Origin: Naegleria lovaniensis | Taxonomy: Eukaryota; Heterolobosea; Eutetramitea; Acrasida; Naegleriidae | DNA: 64,000 bases | NCBI RefSeq assembly: GCF_003324165.1 | Contig: NW_025407851.1 | Location: forward strand, 186,001 to 250,000 | Reading direction: 5' to 3' | Shown here: positions 1-9,101 of the stretch, in pieces | Position numbering within the stretch: the first letter of the stretch is position 1 | How the letters are laid out: each line of letters starts with the position of its first letter | Position numbers and translations under genes: made by a program | Notes under the pieces: model-generated | Databases searched by the model: none | What the model was told of the DNA's origin: nothing | Seen by the model: only the letters and a program-made list of their open reading frames with translations

Positions 1-594
1 CTCATCAATGTTTGTTGATGATTCATAAGATTGTTTCAAACCACCTGTTCCAACATATTGATGTCTATTCTCTTGCTTACATGACAGCCATATGACATTT
101 TCCTTATGTGAATATTCTCTATCATCGCTAGCATGTCTTTGTATGACAAAATTCGAAGGTAATTGATAATTACTATCTGCATGATCATTACCATATGCTG
201 TTTCAGAAAAGTGATTCATGGAAGATTTCAAACCAAGTCCTCCTCTTCCGAGGTTTACTTGTGGATCCAAAGCAGAGGCGGAGCCTTGATTACTCTTTCC
301 TAAACCTTCTCCTTCCCATCCCATACGTTTCATCATGGCCAATACTTTGCTTTTACCTCTTTCTGCAATCTCGGAAACATGATTGTTGGGCAGAGTTTGT
401 GCTTCTCTATTCTCTTCTATTTTACGAATTTTGGAATCCTTTTCAAATATAATATCATTATTATTTTCATTATTTTCTTCTTCGGGAGGTAATTGTTGTT
501 GCAGGTCGTGATTCACGGTGGAGGAAGCGGATGAACTTGGCGTTGTTCCAACCACACGTTCGTTGTAGCCTTCTTCGTCATCACGTTGAGACAT
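1..594 (-). CDS. G-patch domain protein, N-terminal part (runs off left edge)
   Basis: The frame opens at an ATG at 594 (minus strand, MSQRDDEEGYNERV...) and stays open for 198 codons to the first base of the window, so the C-terminus is missing. The first 75 residues are acidic and Asn/Gln-rich, with no fold visible. Residues about 80-115 match the G-patch consensus: MGWEGEGLGKSNQG followed by GRGGLGL, the spaced-glycine pattern that recruits and activates DEAH helicases or binds RNA in splicing, ribosome-biogenesis and cap-methylation proteins. After the G-patch comes an unremarkable polar stretch. The position of the G-patch near the N-terminus with a continuation suggests a larger enzyme or splicing factor, but nothing visible says which. 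The G-patch call is strong; the overall identity is unknown. Confidence 0.75.
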   Translation of the reverse strand, partial: MSQRDDEEGYNERVVGTTPSSSASSTVNHDLQQQLPPEEENNENNNDIIFEKDSKIRKIEENREAQTLPNNHVSEIAERGKSKVLAMMKRMGWEGEGLGKSNQGSASALDPQVNLGRGGLGLKSSMNHFSETAYGNDHADSNYQLPSNFVIQRHASDDREYSHKENVIWLSCKQENRHQYVGTGGLKQSYESSTNIDE

Positions 595-834
595 TTTTTG
601 AGAAATTCGAGAATCGATGGGTGAGAATTCTTATCGCTTCGCATCATCAAGAATTTTGGGTATGTCAAACGTTATTTTAATATTCTCATTTAGTGTATTA
701 TTATTCAATTTTATGATTCAATGATCACAGTTAATAGGTTCAGTTGGTTCAAGGAGGGAGAGAGAGGAATTAGTAGTTGTTGTTTTTCCCTTCCATCAAT
801 GGACGGGAAATATCATACATTTAAAATACAATTT

Positions 835-3637
835 TTACATGATGAGACACTTGTTACTCCTATCGTTCGAAGCGCTCGTAGAAGTACTAGTGCTTGTGGC
901 AGTTGATGTTGTCGTCTTACATTGAGAATGATAATCATTAATCTCATCGAGTAAGAGTTTTCGAAGTTCCTTCTTTTCAAATTCTGAAAATTGTTCTTCA
1001 TGCAATGATTTCATAAAATCTTGTCTGTCATATCTGCCTTTTCTTTGGAGGTGATAATACAATGGAGGATAGGGTTGAGATGGTCGAATCAAGGAAACAG
1101 AATCGTCCTTGTCATAGGTTGTGACACATAATTTAAAATCAGGGAGAATGAGTTCTTTCTTGCTTGGTGTTGGTCTCTGAGATTGAACATCAATTTTCAC
1201 ATCTTTACGTTTGGAAGGAGAAGAATTGTGTTGGTCCTTGCTATTAACTTTCATAAAGGAAATCAATTCATTTCTACCTTCACCAATGACACATTCAGGA
1301 AATTGAGTTTGCATGTCATCTGTAAAGTAAATGAGTCTCATTTGATTTTCCTTAAATGGATAATTGATGTCTTCTTCATCGTCAGCAGCGCTGGTAGTAA
1401 TATTACTTTGAGCCTTAGATTGTAATTCCTTAAGTTCATCATCGAGAATGAAGGCACACAATTCATCGTCCACACTTTCGACTGAGAATGAACTGTGATG
1501 GTTCTCAGAAAGTTTTGTTTCAATCTCTCTAATCTTTTTCAATTTGTTGAATAAAGCTCTTCTCTTATCCTTCTTGTGCCAGTTGTGACAAAAGTGAATT
1601 TTCAAAACATTCTTTTCAGAGTAACTATAATCAACAAGCATACCAACCACATCTCCAGAGTAGTATCGTTGGTTATTAATTTCAAAACAGTGGTGACAAC
1701 TTCCAGATGGCCAAATATAATTATCAAAATGAGTTGGATTGAAATCTTTTGGTACCGGATTGGATCCTTCAGGAGCAGTAAAGTGAATATTTGGAACTAA
1801 ACCAACACCCAAATTAATACCACCAATCTTTTCAACATAAAATTCAAAATAATACAAATTATTAGGTGAAAATGTTCTTGAACTGGTTGCATTTCTCCAT
1901 CGATAGTCATTAGGTGACTTTTTGTTATCAGTTTCAATACTTCTCTGAATGCAAGTATTATACATGCAACTCTTTCTAGTCAATTCACTGATAGCAGACA
2001 TTTCAAGCTCACTTGGATCTTCAACAGAGGATGGTTTTGTCACCATTTGGAATATTGGTAACATGTATCGAGAATCTTGATCAAATCTTGCAGGAATGCA
2101 ATGCAAATAGTGATAACTGTATTGCCACAATGCAAGCTCTTGATGATAACAAGTATTGTTGGTGCTAATGAAAAGAGAAGCATTAGCTCCAGACGTTTGA
2201 ACAGCTCCCGTTGAAACCACTTGCCATTCAGTTCCAAGAGCATCTGGAATGTTCAATTCTGAAGAGTTGGAAATATTTAACATGGTTTGAAGCCAATCAC
2301 CTAGTTTGACAATTTTTGACATGGTAGTTGGAGAATCTTCTCTCTCAAATGGCTCCTTTCCATAAATACTAATCAATGTCTTTCTATCAACCGGTGGCTC
2401 TGAATTCTCTGTTTTTGGTAAATTGAAATAGAATTCACAAATTAATTGCCAAAAGTGTACATTCTTGAACAAGGAATAATACAAGTGACTATTCACAAAG
2501 CACAATGAGAAGATTCCATACTTGTTGTCAAAGACAGATTGTTGTTGAATCGAAGCAACATCCACACCTGGATCCATGGCCATCGGAAGGGTAATTCGTG
2601 ATTGCTGCCGAACATCCACCAATGCTTGCGTCGACCATGACATTGATTGGCGATGATGTTGTGGTGGTGGAATGATCCTTCTGTGGTTGTTGTTGCTGTT
2701 GCTGTTGTTGGGACAATGATTGACTGGATTCAATCAAGTTCCGAACGAATCGTTGTCTCCATTGGACACCCGAAGAAGAAGAAAACTTTTTCGATTCAGC
2801 ATGAAGCTTTCTCATACATCTCTCTCGAGAACTCCAATACTTTTCATATTCATGAGTAAGATCATCTTGATGAGGAAGGAATGTGAGAATGTGGAAGAGC
2901 ATTTCAAATGGCAAGTCACCTAACGTGTGGTGTGATGATGCGTTGACAAGTGGCACTGGACCATGGCATGAAGTAACATCAACAGCATCAATAGGAATTT
3001 CATCGTCTGCTGCGTCATAATGATGATGATGGTGCGAACGGAATGTTTGCTGTTGAGCTAAATATTCTTGATCAGCTGATTCCATGATGACATGATTGTA
3101 ATAACTACTCATCATGAGTCCCATATTCTCGTCGTGAGGATTTATGGTATTATTAGAGACGTGAGGAGAATGATCGTTCGTTGATGATAATGATATACTT
3201 GGTTGTTTCGGTTTTGCAACGTTGAACAAACCATGCGGTGTGTTATTACTACTACGAATCGATGATGATATCTCTTCTGCAAAGGTTTGACAAACGGAAC
3301 AACAATTCAATGACGTTGTTGTGTTGTTGGTTGAGATGTTGTTTTCTTTTGGTGATTCTTTGAGTTCTGCAAGTGGGTCAAAAGAGGATTCTCTTTCAAT
3401 ACTGCTCCTGTCACGTTCTTGATGGTTCGAAGAGAGAGAATGAGCCTCATTTGTAAAAATTTGGCTGTTTTGTGTCATGAGATTTGTTGTTGTAAAGTTG
3501 GGTTCTGATGATGACTCTTGTTGAACATTGACATGAGTACCAATGGTTGTGGCTGTCGAGAGGACATCGATGAGTTGTTGTTGTTGTTGAATGGAGGCAC
3601 TCACGACAAGAGTGTTCATAGAAGTGGTTGTTGTCAT
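835..3637 (-). CDS. F-box / SPRY-like protein with C-terminal CaaX box, interrupted by a frameshift
   Basis: The coding sequence starts at the ATG at 3637 (MTTTTSMNTLV) and ends at 835, but lies in two frames: 3637 to about 2680 and about 2700 to 835. The N-terminal 250 residues are Ser/Asn/His-rich. The F-box begins with LPFEMLFHILTFLPHQDDL near 2900-2860, and the second frame carries typical post-F-box residues (SLCFVNSHLYYSL) at about 2500, followed by an SPRY-like region at about 1900-1560 (YYFEFYVEKIGGINLGVGL ... YYSGDVVGMLVDY). The break falls in a CAA/CAG and CCA repeat at about 2660-2712; removing one base would give roughly 930 residues. The protein ends KCLIM, a CaaX prenylation box. 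F-box proteins normally select substrates for SCF ubiquitin ligases. A transposon lies 12 bp upstream of the ATG. It could be a real gene with a sequencing indel or a young pseudogene; a non-consensus intron is less likely. Confidence 0.72.
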
Positions 3638-3651
3638 TGTCGTTGATGATA

Positions 3652-3685
3652 TTGTGATTTTCGAAAAAGTGCGAATAAAAAATCG
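3652..3685 (+). repeat. Left terminal inverted repeat of the Tc1/mariner-like element
   Basis: It starts TTGTGATTTTCGAAAAAGTG just after the TA at 3650-3651 and matches the reverse complement of 6496-6528 except for G/C at position 12 and one extra base in the A-run. It runs into a perfect palindrome at 3677-3695 (nine-base arms AAAAAATCG/CGATTTTTT around one A). Confidence 0.9.
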
Positions 3686-3806
3686 ACGATTTTTTCGCGA
3701 TTTTTTTCGAGATCGAAATGAGCGACATTGATGCGTTGTCGTTTTGACTTGATGTTGTTTAACATCGAAATCCTTCAAAATCGATTTCAATCAAACTCGA
3801 AATTTA

Positions 3807-4877
3807 TTAAGTTTTTGTCTCATCATGCCAGATTTCCTTGCAATGATGAACAAACGATTTGATTAACTTGGGTGTAACTTGATCAAACACCTGCTCCATT
3901 ATCTCTTCGAGAGAGTCAACCGAATGTTCATAGTTTTTCAACTGTGTTTTCATCCATCCGAAAAGCAATTCAATGGGATTGAAGTCAGGAGAGTATGGGC
4001 TTTGCCAAAACACACTAATACCTTGGCCATTCATTATACTATGAACTTCTTTTTCCTTATGAATGGATGCGTTGTCAAGAACTAAAATACAATCTTTTGG
4101 GATCAATTTGCTCAATGTTGTCAGAAATATATTAAATCGATCAGCATCAATTGCTTTGTTAGTTGTATCGACAAGTTCCCAGTAAACCAAACCTCCTCTC
4201 TCGTTAATGCATGCCAATAATGAAAAACGTTTTCCACTCACTCTGTGCGCACTGTTTTGACAAGTGTTGCCAATTTTGATGTGAGCCCTTGTTCTAATCA
4301 AATGGTCATAACAGAAATGCGATTCGTCAATAAAAAACATGATTCTTGTTTTGTAGGTTCGAATAGTTCGCCTGTACACAGTTCTTTGAGATTGTACTCT
4401 TGGGCTTTTTCGATATACTGATACTTTTTCACATTTCTTATATGTCCTGAACAAATATTTTGTCGTTATTTTGGAGAGCTGAGATACGGAAATTGAAACA
4501 TCAAGATAATCTTTAACTATTTGACGTACTTCTGCATAATTAACAGTATTATATTCACTGAATATGATATCAATAAATCTTAACACAGAGAGGTGGGTTG
4601 ATTTACCTGAATGTGGAGGCCTTCCGAGAGCTTTTTCTTTTTGTATTTCATTGCAATATTTGTAAATCGTCGAAGGTGCGAAAGGTAAAATTTGTTGCAA
4701 GACCTTTGGTTTATCTCCATACTTTCCACACACCAATTTAATGAACTCAATTTGTTCTGGGGCTAATTTTTGACCTTGGATATATGGTCTTAGTTTTTGA
4801 GATATTTGGACACATGTCTTTTGTTTGAAAACTCGTCTTTCATCGTTTGAGAATCGATGTTGAGTTGCTTTTACCAT
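3807..4877 (-). CDS. Tc1/mariner-IS630 family transposase (DD34E)
   Basis: A 356-residue protein if begun at the first in-frame ATG (4877, MVKATQHRFSND). It is predicted to cut and rejoin the element's ends. The N-terminal half is a basic, helix-turn-helix-like DNA-binding region ending with QRTVYRRTI. The C-terminal half is a DDE_3-type RNase H-fold catalytic domain: first Asp in MFFIDESHF, second in CILVLDNASIHKE, and Glu in SPYSPDFNPIELLFGWMK. There are 34 residues between the second Asp and the Glu, the Tc1-like DD34E spacing. The frame is intact with no internal stop. It is transcribed away from the companion ORF at 5095-6219, the two sharing a central promoter region. The family is clear; activity is inferred. 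Confidence 0.9.
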   Translation of the reverse strand: MVKATQHRFSNDERRVFKQKTCVQISQKLRPYIQGQKLAPEQIEFIKLVCGKYGDKPKVLQQILPFAPSTIYKYCNEIQKEKALGRPPHSGKSTHLSVLRFIDIIFSEYNTVNYAEVRQIVKDYLDVSISVSQLSKITTKYLFRTYKKCEKVSVYRKSPRVQSQRTVYRRTIRTYKTRIMFFIDESHFCYDHLIRTRAHIKIGNTCQNSAHRVSGKRFSLLACINERGGLVYWELVDTTNKAIDADRFNIFLTTLSKLIPKDCILVLDNASIHKEKEVHSIMNGQGISVFWQSPYSPDFNPIELLFGWMKTQLKNYEHSVDSLEEIMEQVFDQVTPKLIKSFVHHCKEIWHDETKT

Positions 4878-5094
4878 GTGGAAATCGATTTTTTCGAGCA
4901 AAAATTGATAAGAAATTGTTGAGAAAATCAATTCTGCTCGATTATGTTGAATTGTTTAATGTTCTCATATCGAAAATGTTGAATTGAACGACGTTGATTT
5001 GTTTCGGAATAAAAAAAACTCAACGGCGTCTTGTTTTTTGTGCGATTGTGTCAACGTCAAAAAACAATAACAACGGTTTTCTCACTGAAAAAAA

Positions 5095-6219
5095 ATGGGC
5101 AAAGACAAAACAAAGTGGAACACGTTTGATCGTTTTTGCGAAATACTCGCAACCACATTACCTATTTGTTCAAATGAGCTCTATTCTCATGGAATGACAA
5201 ATTCAAAAGCAGCAAGCAAAGTTTTCAAGAAGCTCCAATTAGAAACAAAAAAAAATACAAATTTCACATTTCCTACTGCTAAAGGTTCAAGAAAATACAA
5301 AGATGGTTTACCAGCAACATGCAACGCCCCAAAAGATGACAAACGTGTGAAAGATTTTTTTGATACTTTCATTCAAGAAAACAAGAAATGGATTGTTAAC
5401 GAGATTGAAAAAGAGATTTCTGCTCACTCCAACAAAAAACAATCATTGGCTTCACAAATTCAAGGTGACAGTAGTGACAGCGAATCAGAACATTCAGATC
5501 GGGATGATGAGAAAGATGATTTGGATTGGATTGATGATAATGGCAACGATTTGCAGGAAGTTATGTATAAAGAAGCGCAAGATAAATTGAGAGACAATGC
5601 GAAAAAGCGTACAAGAAAAGGTGATACAGACAAAAGCGTCTCTCCTGTATTCAAAAAAGCTCTTGCTTCTATTCAAGAAAAATCATTGGTCATTAAGAAA
5701 GAATTGGACGAGTCAAAGACCAAGGAAACACCTTCAATGGCTCCTGAGCTTGATATATGTGGCATGGATTTGCATGATATGTTTGATCTTGATCCAAAAC
5801 CTGAGTCAACACCACAAGTTACTACGTTCAAATCACCTGTTTTAGAATTCCAGATTTTCAAATTGGATCAGTTAAAGAAGCAAATTTTTATTAACGCTAA
5901 ACAAGACTGTGATACTAATGATAAGGATATGCAAAATTCGACAAAGTTTTTAAAAACTATGAAAGACATGGAAGAAAATAATTCAAAAGTTATTGCAGAT
6001 CAATTATTGAAAATTCAGAAAGAAAAGGAGGAGTTACTTGAGAGATTTAAAAAACAAGAAGAAGATATTGCAAAACAAGAGGAACAGTATGTAAAACCTT
6101 TGACCAAATTGGTGAATGAAGTTGCAAAATTGATTGAGGTAAAGAAAGAGAAGATTAGGCAAAAAGAGGAAGAGGAGAAAAATCAAATAGAAGCAAATTA
6201 TCAGAGTTTATTTGATTAA
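5095..6219 (+). CDS. Second ORF of the transposon, uncharacterised coiled-coil protein
   Basis: A 374-residue protein starting at an ATG (MGKDKTKWNTFDRFCEI) 217 bp from the transposase start, on the opposite strand and wholly inside the terminal repeats. The first 110 residues look globular, with conserved-looking aromatic and basic positions (KWNTFDRFC, FPTAKGSRKYKDG). Residues about 135-170 are very acidic (SDSESEHSDRDDEKDD), and the last 110 residues are a Lys/Glu/Gln-rich coiled coil. I do not recognise a family. Most Tc1/mariner elements encode only a transposase; a second divergent ORF is more typical of Harbinger-like elements, where it acts as a DNA-binding or nuclear-import partner. 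A helper role is an analogy only. A captured host gene is the alternative. Confidence 0.65.
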   Translation: MGKDKTKWNTFDRFCEILATTLPICSNELYSHGMTNSKAASKVFKKLQLETKKNTNFTFPTAKGSRKYKDGLPATCNAPKDDKRVKDFFDTFIQENKKWIVNEIEKEISAHSNKKQSLASQIQGDSSDSESEHSDRDDEKDDLDWIDDNGNDLQEVMYKEAQDKLRDNAKKRTRKGDTDKSVSPVFKKALASIQEKSLVIKKELDESKTKETPSMAPELDICGMDLHDMFDLDPKPESTPQVTTFKSPVLEFQIFKLDQLKKQIFINAKQDCDTNDKDMQNSTKFLKTMKDMEENNSKVIADQLLKIQKEKEELLERFKKQEEDIAKQEEQYVKPLTKLVNEVAKLIEVKKEKIRQKEEEEKNQIEANYQSLFD

Positions 6220-6260
6220 AGGTTCTTCATGATCGATTTTTTCAACTCTGACGATCAAGA

Positions 6261-6381
6261 AAATCGATTCAGGTCGATCATAATTGATTTTTTCGATTTT
6301 GGACGAAAATCATCGACGTTGAGAAATGAATCGTGTTGAGGAAATCGATTCAGGTCGATCATAATCGATTTTTTCGACTTT
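6261..6381. repeat. Subterminal 40-bp direct repeat pair in the transposon
   Basis: Positions 6261-6300 and 6342-6381 are the same 40-bp unit with two T/C differences, 81 bp apart; each begins AAATCGATTCAGGTCGATCA. A partial related motif lies at about 6231. Such repeats near an element's end commonly serve as transposase-binding sites, but that is inferred. Confidence 0.7.
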
Positions 6382-6495
6382 GCACGAATAGCATCAACAT
6401 CGAATCTCGTCAACATCAAGCAAAATCGTTTTCGGGAAGAAACGTCCAAAAAATGAGGGTTGACCGAATTTGAGCAAGTCGTTTTCGATTTTACT

Positions 6496-6528
6496 CGATT
6501 TTTTTTCGCACTTTTTGGAAAATCACAA
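6496..6528 (-). repeat. Right terminal inverted repeat of the Tc1/mariner-like element
   Basis: Read on the minus strand it begins TTGTGATTTTCCAAAAAGTG and pairs with 3652-3685. It is followed on the plus strand by TA at 6529-6530, the second copy of the target dinucleotide. Confidence 0.9.
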
Positions 6529-6530
6529 TA

Positions 6531-7376
6531 ATGGAGTCACAAGGATGGTGTCAACGTTCATGATGATGGTTTTCGAAAAATTGTCGCAATTCGTATTTAA
6601 AATCAGAATGAGAGAGAATTAGAGAGCAATTAGGATTTTGTTTTGAAAAGAGTGTGATGAGTATATTTCAATCAATTCTAAACACCAAATGGACTAAATA
6701 TGGTGATTGTAGAGACGGTGTAAATTTTGGTTGTAAAATTTACAGAGATGATGACACAATGAGTACTCGCGTCGAAAGGTGTTTGTGATGGATGGCCAAT
6801 TGGATTCGAGTCAGTCCTAACTCAATGTGTGCTATTTTGTTTGTTGTGTATTTCAATGCTCATTGATGTTAGAAATGGAAGAATGATGGATGTTGGTCAA
6901 TGTGACACTAACGAGAGAGAATGTCATTACCTTGAACACTTGTTGGGTTCGTTTTGGATGAAAAAAGGTAACAGATGACAATCGTGTGATCCAAATGCCA
7001 TACTGTTTATGAATTGGATAAAAAAGGAAGTTTCGTAGCTCATGGAAATTTGATGATGTACACGTGAATTTGTTCAGGATGGTATTGGGATGACACACTG
7101 AAATTTAATTCACTTGTTTCAGAGTATCAATGCGGATATTAAGGCCGAAATGCCAGATGAAATACCAACTGCTCATCGCCAAAAGTATCAATGTTTTTGT
7201 AACAATGATGAATAACTTTCTGCATATGAACAACAACTCTCGTCCCTCGGTTTTAAAATTTTCAATTTTGGCGGTGCGCAAAAATATCCTCAACCCGAGG
7301 AGAAGCACATTTTACAGGCAGCAGATGAGATTTTTCATCTCTTGCAAAGGATTCCTCATAAAACACAACAACAAAA
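6531..7376 (+). pseudogene. Unresolved region with interrupted plus-strand coding-like segments
   Basis: This 846-bp stretch separates the transposon from the Zn2Cys6 gene. It holds several short open plus-strand segments that look protein-like but do not join cleanly: 6657-6788 from an ATG (MSIFQSILNTKWTKY...), about 6796-6975 (contains CDTNERECHYLEHLLG), 7123-7215 after a possible TTTCAG acceptor (IKAEMPDEIPTAHRQKYQ), and 7216-7380, in the same frame as the previous one after a TAA. I tried GT-AG combinations and found no splice solution without stops. It may be a decayed gene, an exon set I mis-spliced, or chance. The left end would also have been the native upstream region of the F-box gene before the transposon inserted. 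Confidence 0.22.
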
Positions 7377-8822
7377 ATGAATCCATTCATGCTCCTTGAC
7401 TTTCACTTTCCTGATGATTTGTTTTTTGAATCAAATCAAATTGTAAACTTTGACGATTGTAACAATGACAATGAATTAACCATGAATGTTGAATGGATGT
7501 CCAATTCACAGGCTGTAGAGAAAAAGGAGGGAGAAACCACATCATCATCATCAAACGTTGAAAATGATTTTTCACCAATTTCTTGTGATTCTTGTCGTTC
7601 TCAACATCGAAAATGTGATCGAAAAAAACCAACATGTCATGCATGTCAATTAAGAGGAACACCCTGTAATTATACGACCACAACCAATTGTAAAAGAAAG
7701 CCCAAAGCAACACAGAATAATACTTGTCTGAAAGAGGAAGATGTTGCAATTTTGGATTTATATTTTGTGGAACCTTGTTATCAAATGGTTTCAAGACAAG
7801 AATTGGAACAATTTTTGTTGAGCTCTAACAAACAGTCATCATCGCCGAATTCAGACACTCGAACATTCTCTAACAATGAAATGAAAGAATTGGCTGCTCT
7901 CTATTATTCGATCAAGGCAACATGTGAATGTCAAATGGGACAAGTTGAGAAATCTGAACAATCTGCCAAACAAGCGAAGGAACATCTTTCTCAAGTGTTT
8001 GACAGTTACTCAAGTTTGAGAGTGGCTTGTTCCTATCTCAACTTGTGCTTGTATGAATTGTGGTTTGAGCGATTGGACACATCCAAGTTTTATTTTCACA
8101 TTTTACTCTTTTTCAAAGAGGGACTGAAAAACGATCCATCCCAAGATGAAAAACACAAAGCTATTTTCATGACCGCAATTTATTACTTGGAACATACTAT
8201 ATTCAACACTCAAGACAAAAAGAATCTTCACGAAATGACCTTTGAACGATTTCTAATTGCAATACCAGCAGTATTTACATATTTCAAAACTGACCAACTC
8301 TCTGAATCCAATCATGATTGGGAGTATTATCTCAAAAATCCACACTTGATCGATTCCACAAATTGCATGGAAGTCAATGCTCTTGTTCAAACCCTTTTTA
8401 ATGAAGCAAAAAGGTATGAACAAGTTGTCTTTGGTAATTCTTCTCTTGTGGATTTGTATTATGAATTTGCAGAGAATGGATGTCGAATTGCCTTATTATC
8501 AAAATGCTCCAATAGAACTCCAATGATTGAATACACGATCGAATCGAGTGCACAATCCATTGTCAATGCCATTCGTAACCCCAAATTCAACATGCTTCCG
8601 TTTGATATGCTTCTCCATATTTCATTTGCTGCAGAATATCATTTCCAAAAGGTCATTAAGGCAGAAGTGAAAAGAAATATCACCAATGATTTGGAAATGT
8701 TAAAGACAGAATTGAAGGCGTATCATCTCTTACAGTCCAGATACAAAATTGCCAAGTTCTACTTTTATGGAGGAGTGTTCAAAAAAATTGAAGACCATCT
8801 CAATACCTTACAACAGTGTTAA
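7377..8822 (+). CDS. Zn(II)2Cys6 binuclear-cluster transcription factor
   Basis: A single-exon 481-residue protein. Residues about 66-93 form a canonical C6 zinc cluster: CDSCRSQHRKC, six residues, CHAC, six residues, C (spacing 2-6-6-2-6), with the usual basic residues after the second and third cysteines. In fungi this domain binds CGG-type DNA sites as a monomer or dimer. The remaining 390 residues are helical with conserved aromatic positions, resembling the regulatory middle region of such factors, although I cannot assign a defined fungal-TF domain. It lies just upstream of the ABC transporter on the same strand, which would fit local regulation but does not show it. Zn2Cys6 proteins are largely fungal, with some in amoebae. 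Confidence 0.85.
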   Translation: MNPFMLLDFHFPDDLFFESNQIVNFDDCNNDNELTMNVEWMSNSQAVEKKEGETTSSSSNVENDFSPISCDSCRSQHRKCDRKKPTCHACQLRGTPCNYTTTTNCKRKPKATQNNTCLKEEDVAILDLYFVEPCYQMVSRQELEQFLLSSNKQSSSPNSDTRTFSNNEMKELAALYYSIKATCECQMGQVEKSEQSAKQAKEHLSQVFDSYSSLRVACSYLNLCLYELWFERLDTSKFYFHILLFFKEGLKNDPSQDEKHKAIFMTAIYYLEHTIFNTQDKKNLHEMTFERFLIAIPAVFTYFKTDQLSESNHDWEYYLKNPHLIDSTNCMEVNALVQTLFNEAKRYEQVVFGNSSLVDLYYEFAENGCRIALLSKCSNRTPMIEYTIESSAQSIVNAIRNPKFNMLPFDMLLHISFAAEYHFQKVIKAEVKRNITNDLEMLKTELKAYHLLQSRYKIAKFYFYGGVFKKIEDHLNTLQQC

Positions 8823-9101
8823 AAAAAGCAGCCTCAAATCGTGCATTTATGAGACAAGCCCAACAATTTCATCTCGAGTTTTATAGACACTCAGGAATGG
8901 GACATTCACAGATAGCACACATTTTGATTTGTTGGTGAAGTTAATGAAGTAAATGAATTGGGAAAGAAGCCATTCAAAAATCGATGTTGTGCGGGATTAC
9001 AATTTTTTCTTCTCCTCGGCGAGGCGCACATTTCGAACACAGTATGGATCCCATAAATTCTCTCACACACTCGAATTTCACCATTTTCAATCACAAACAA
9101 A

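Larger units (their letters stand above)
3652..6528. mobile_element. Complete Tc1/mariner-IS630-like DNA transposon with two divergent ORFs
   Basis: The element is 2877 bp and is bounded on both sides by TA (3650-3651 and 6529-6530), the target duplication of the Tc1/mariner superfamily. Both ends begin TTGTGATTTTC and form terminal inverted repeats of about 33 bp that differ by one substitution plus one base in an A-run. Inside are a DDE transposase on the minus strand and an unrelated 374-codon ORF on the plus strand, reading away from each other with about 220 bp between their starts. Subterminal DNA is AT-rich and full of ATCGAT-type motifs and short palindromes. Intact ends, an intact transposase frame and an exact TA suggest recent insertion. 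The element lies directly upstream of the F-box gene. Confidence 0.9.

Noticed and set aside
3638-3790. Open extension of the F-box frame into the transposon's left repeat
   Set aside because: It has no ATG before 3637, and the sequence is the transposon terminal repeat, so it is not a native N-terminus.
6980-7000. SET-domain motif SCDPNA
   Set aside because: It is flanked by stops with no other SET motifs, so it is too short to call.
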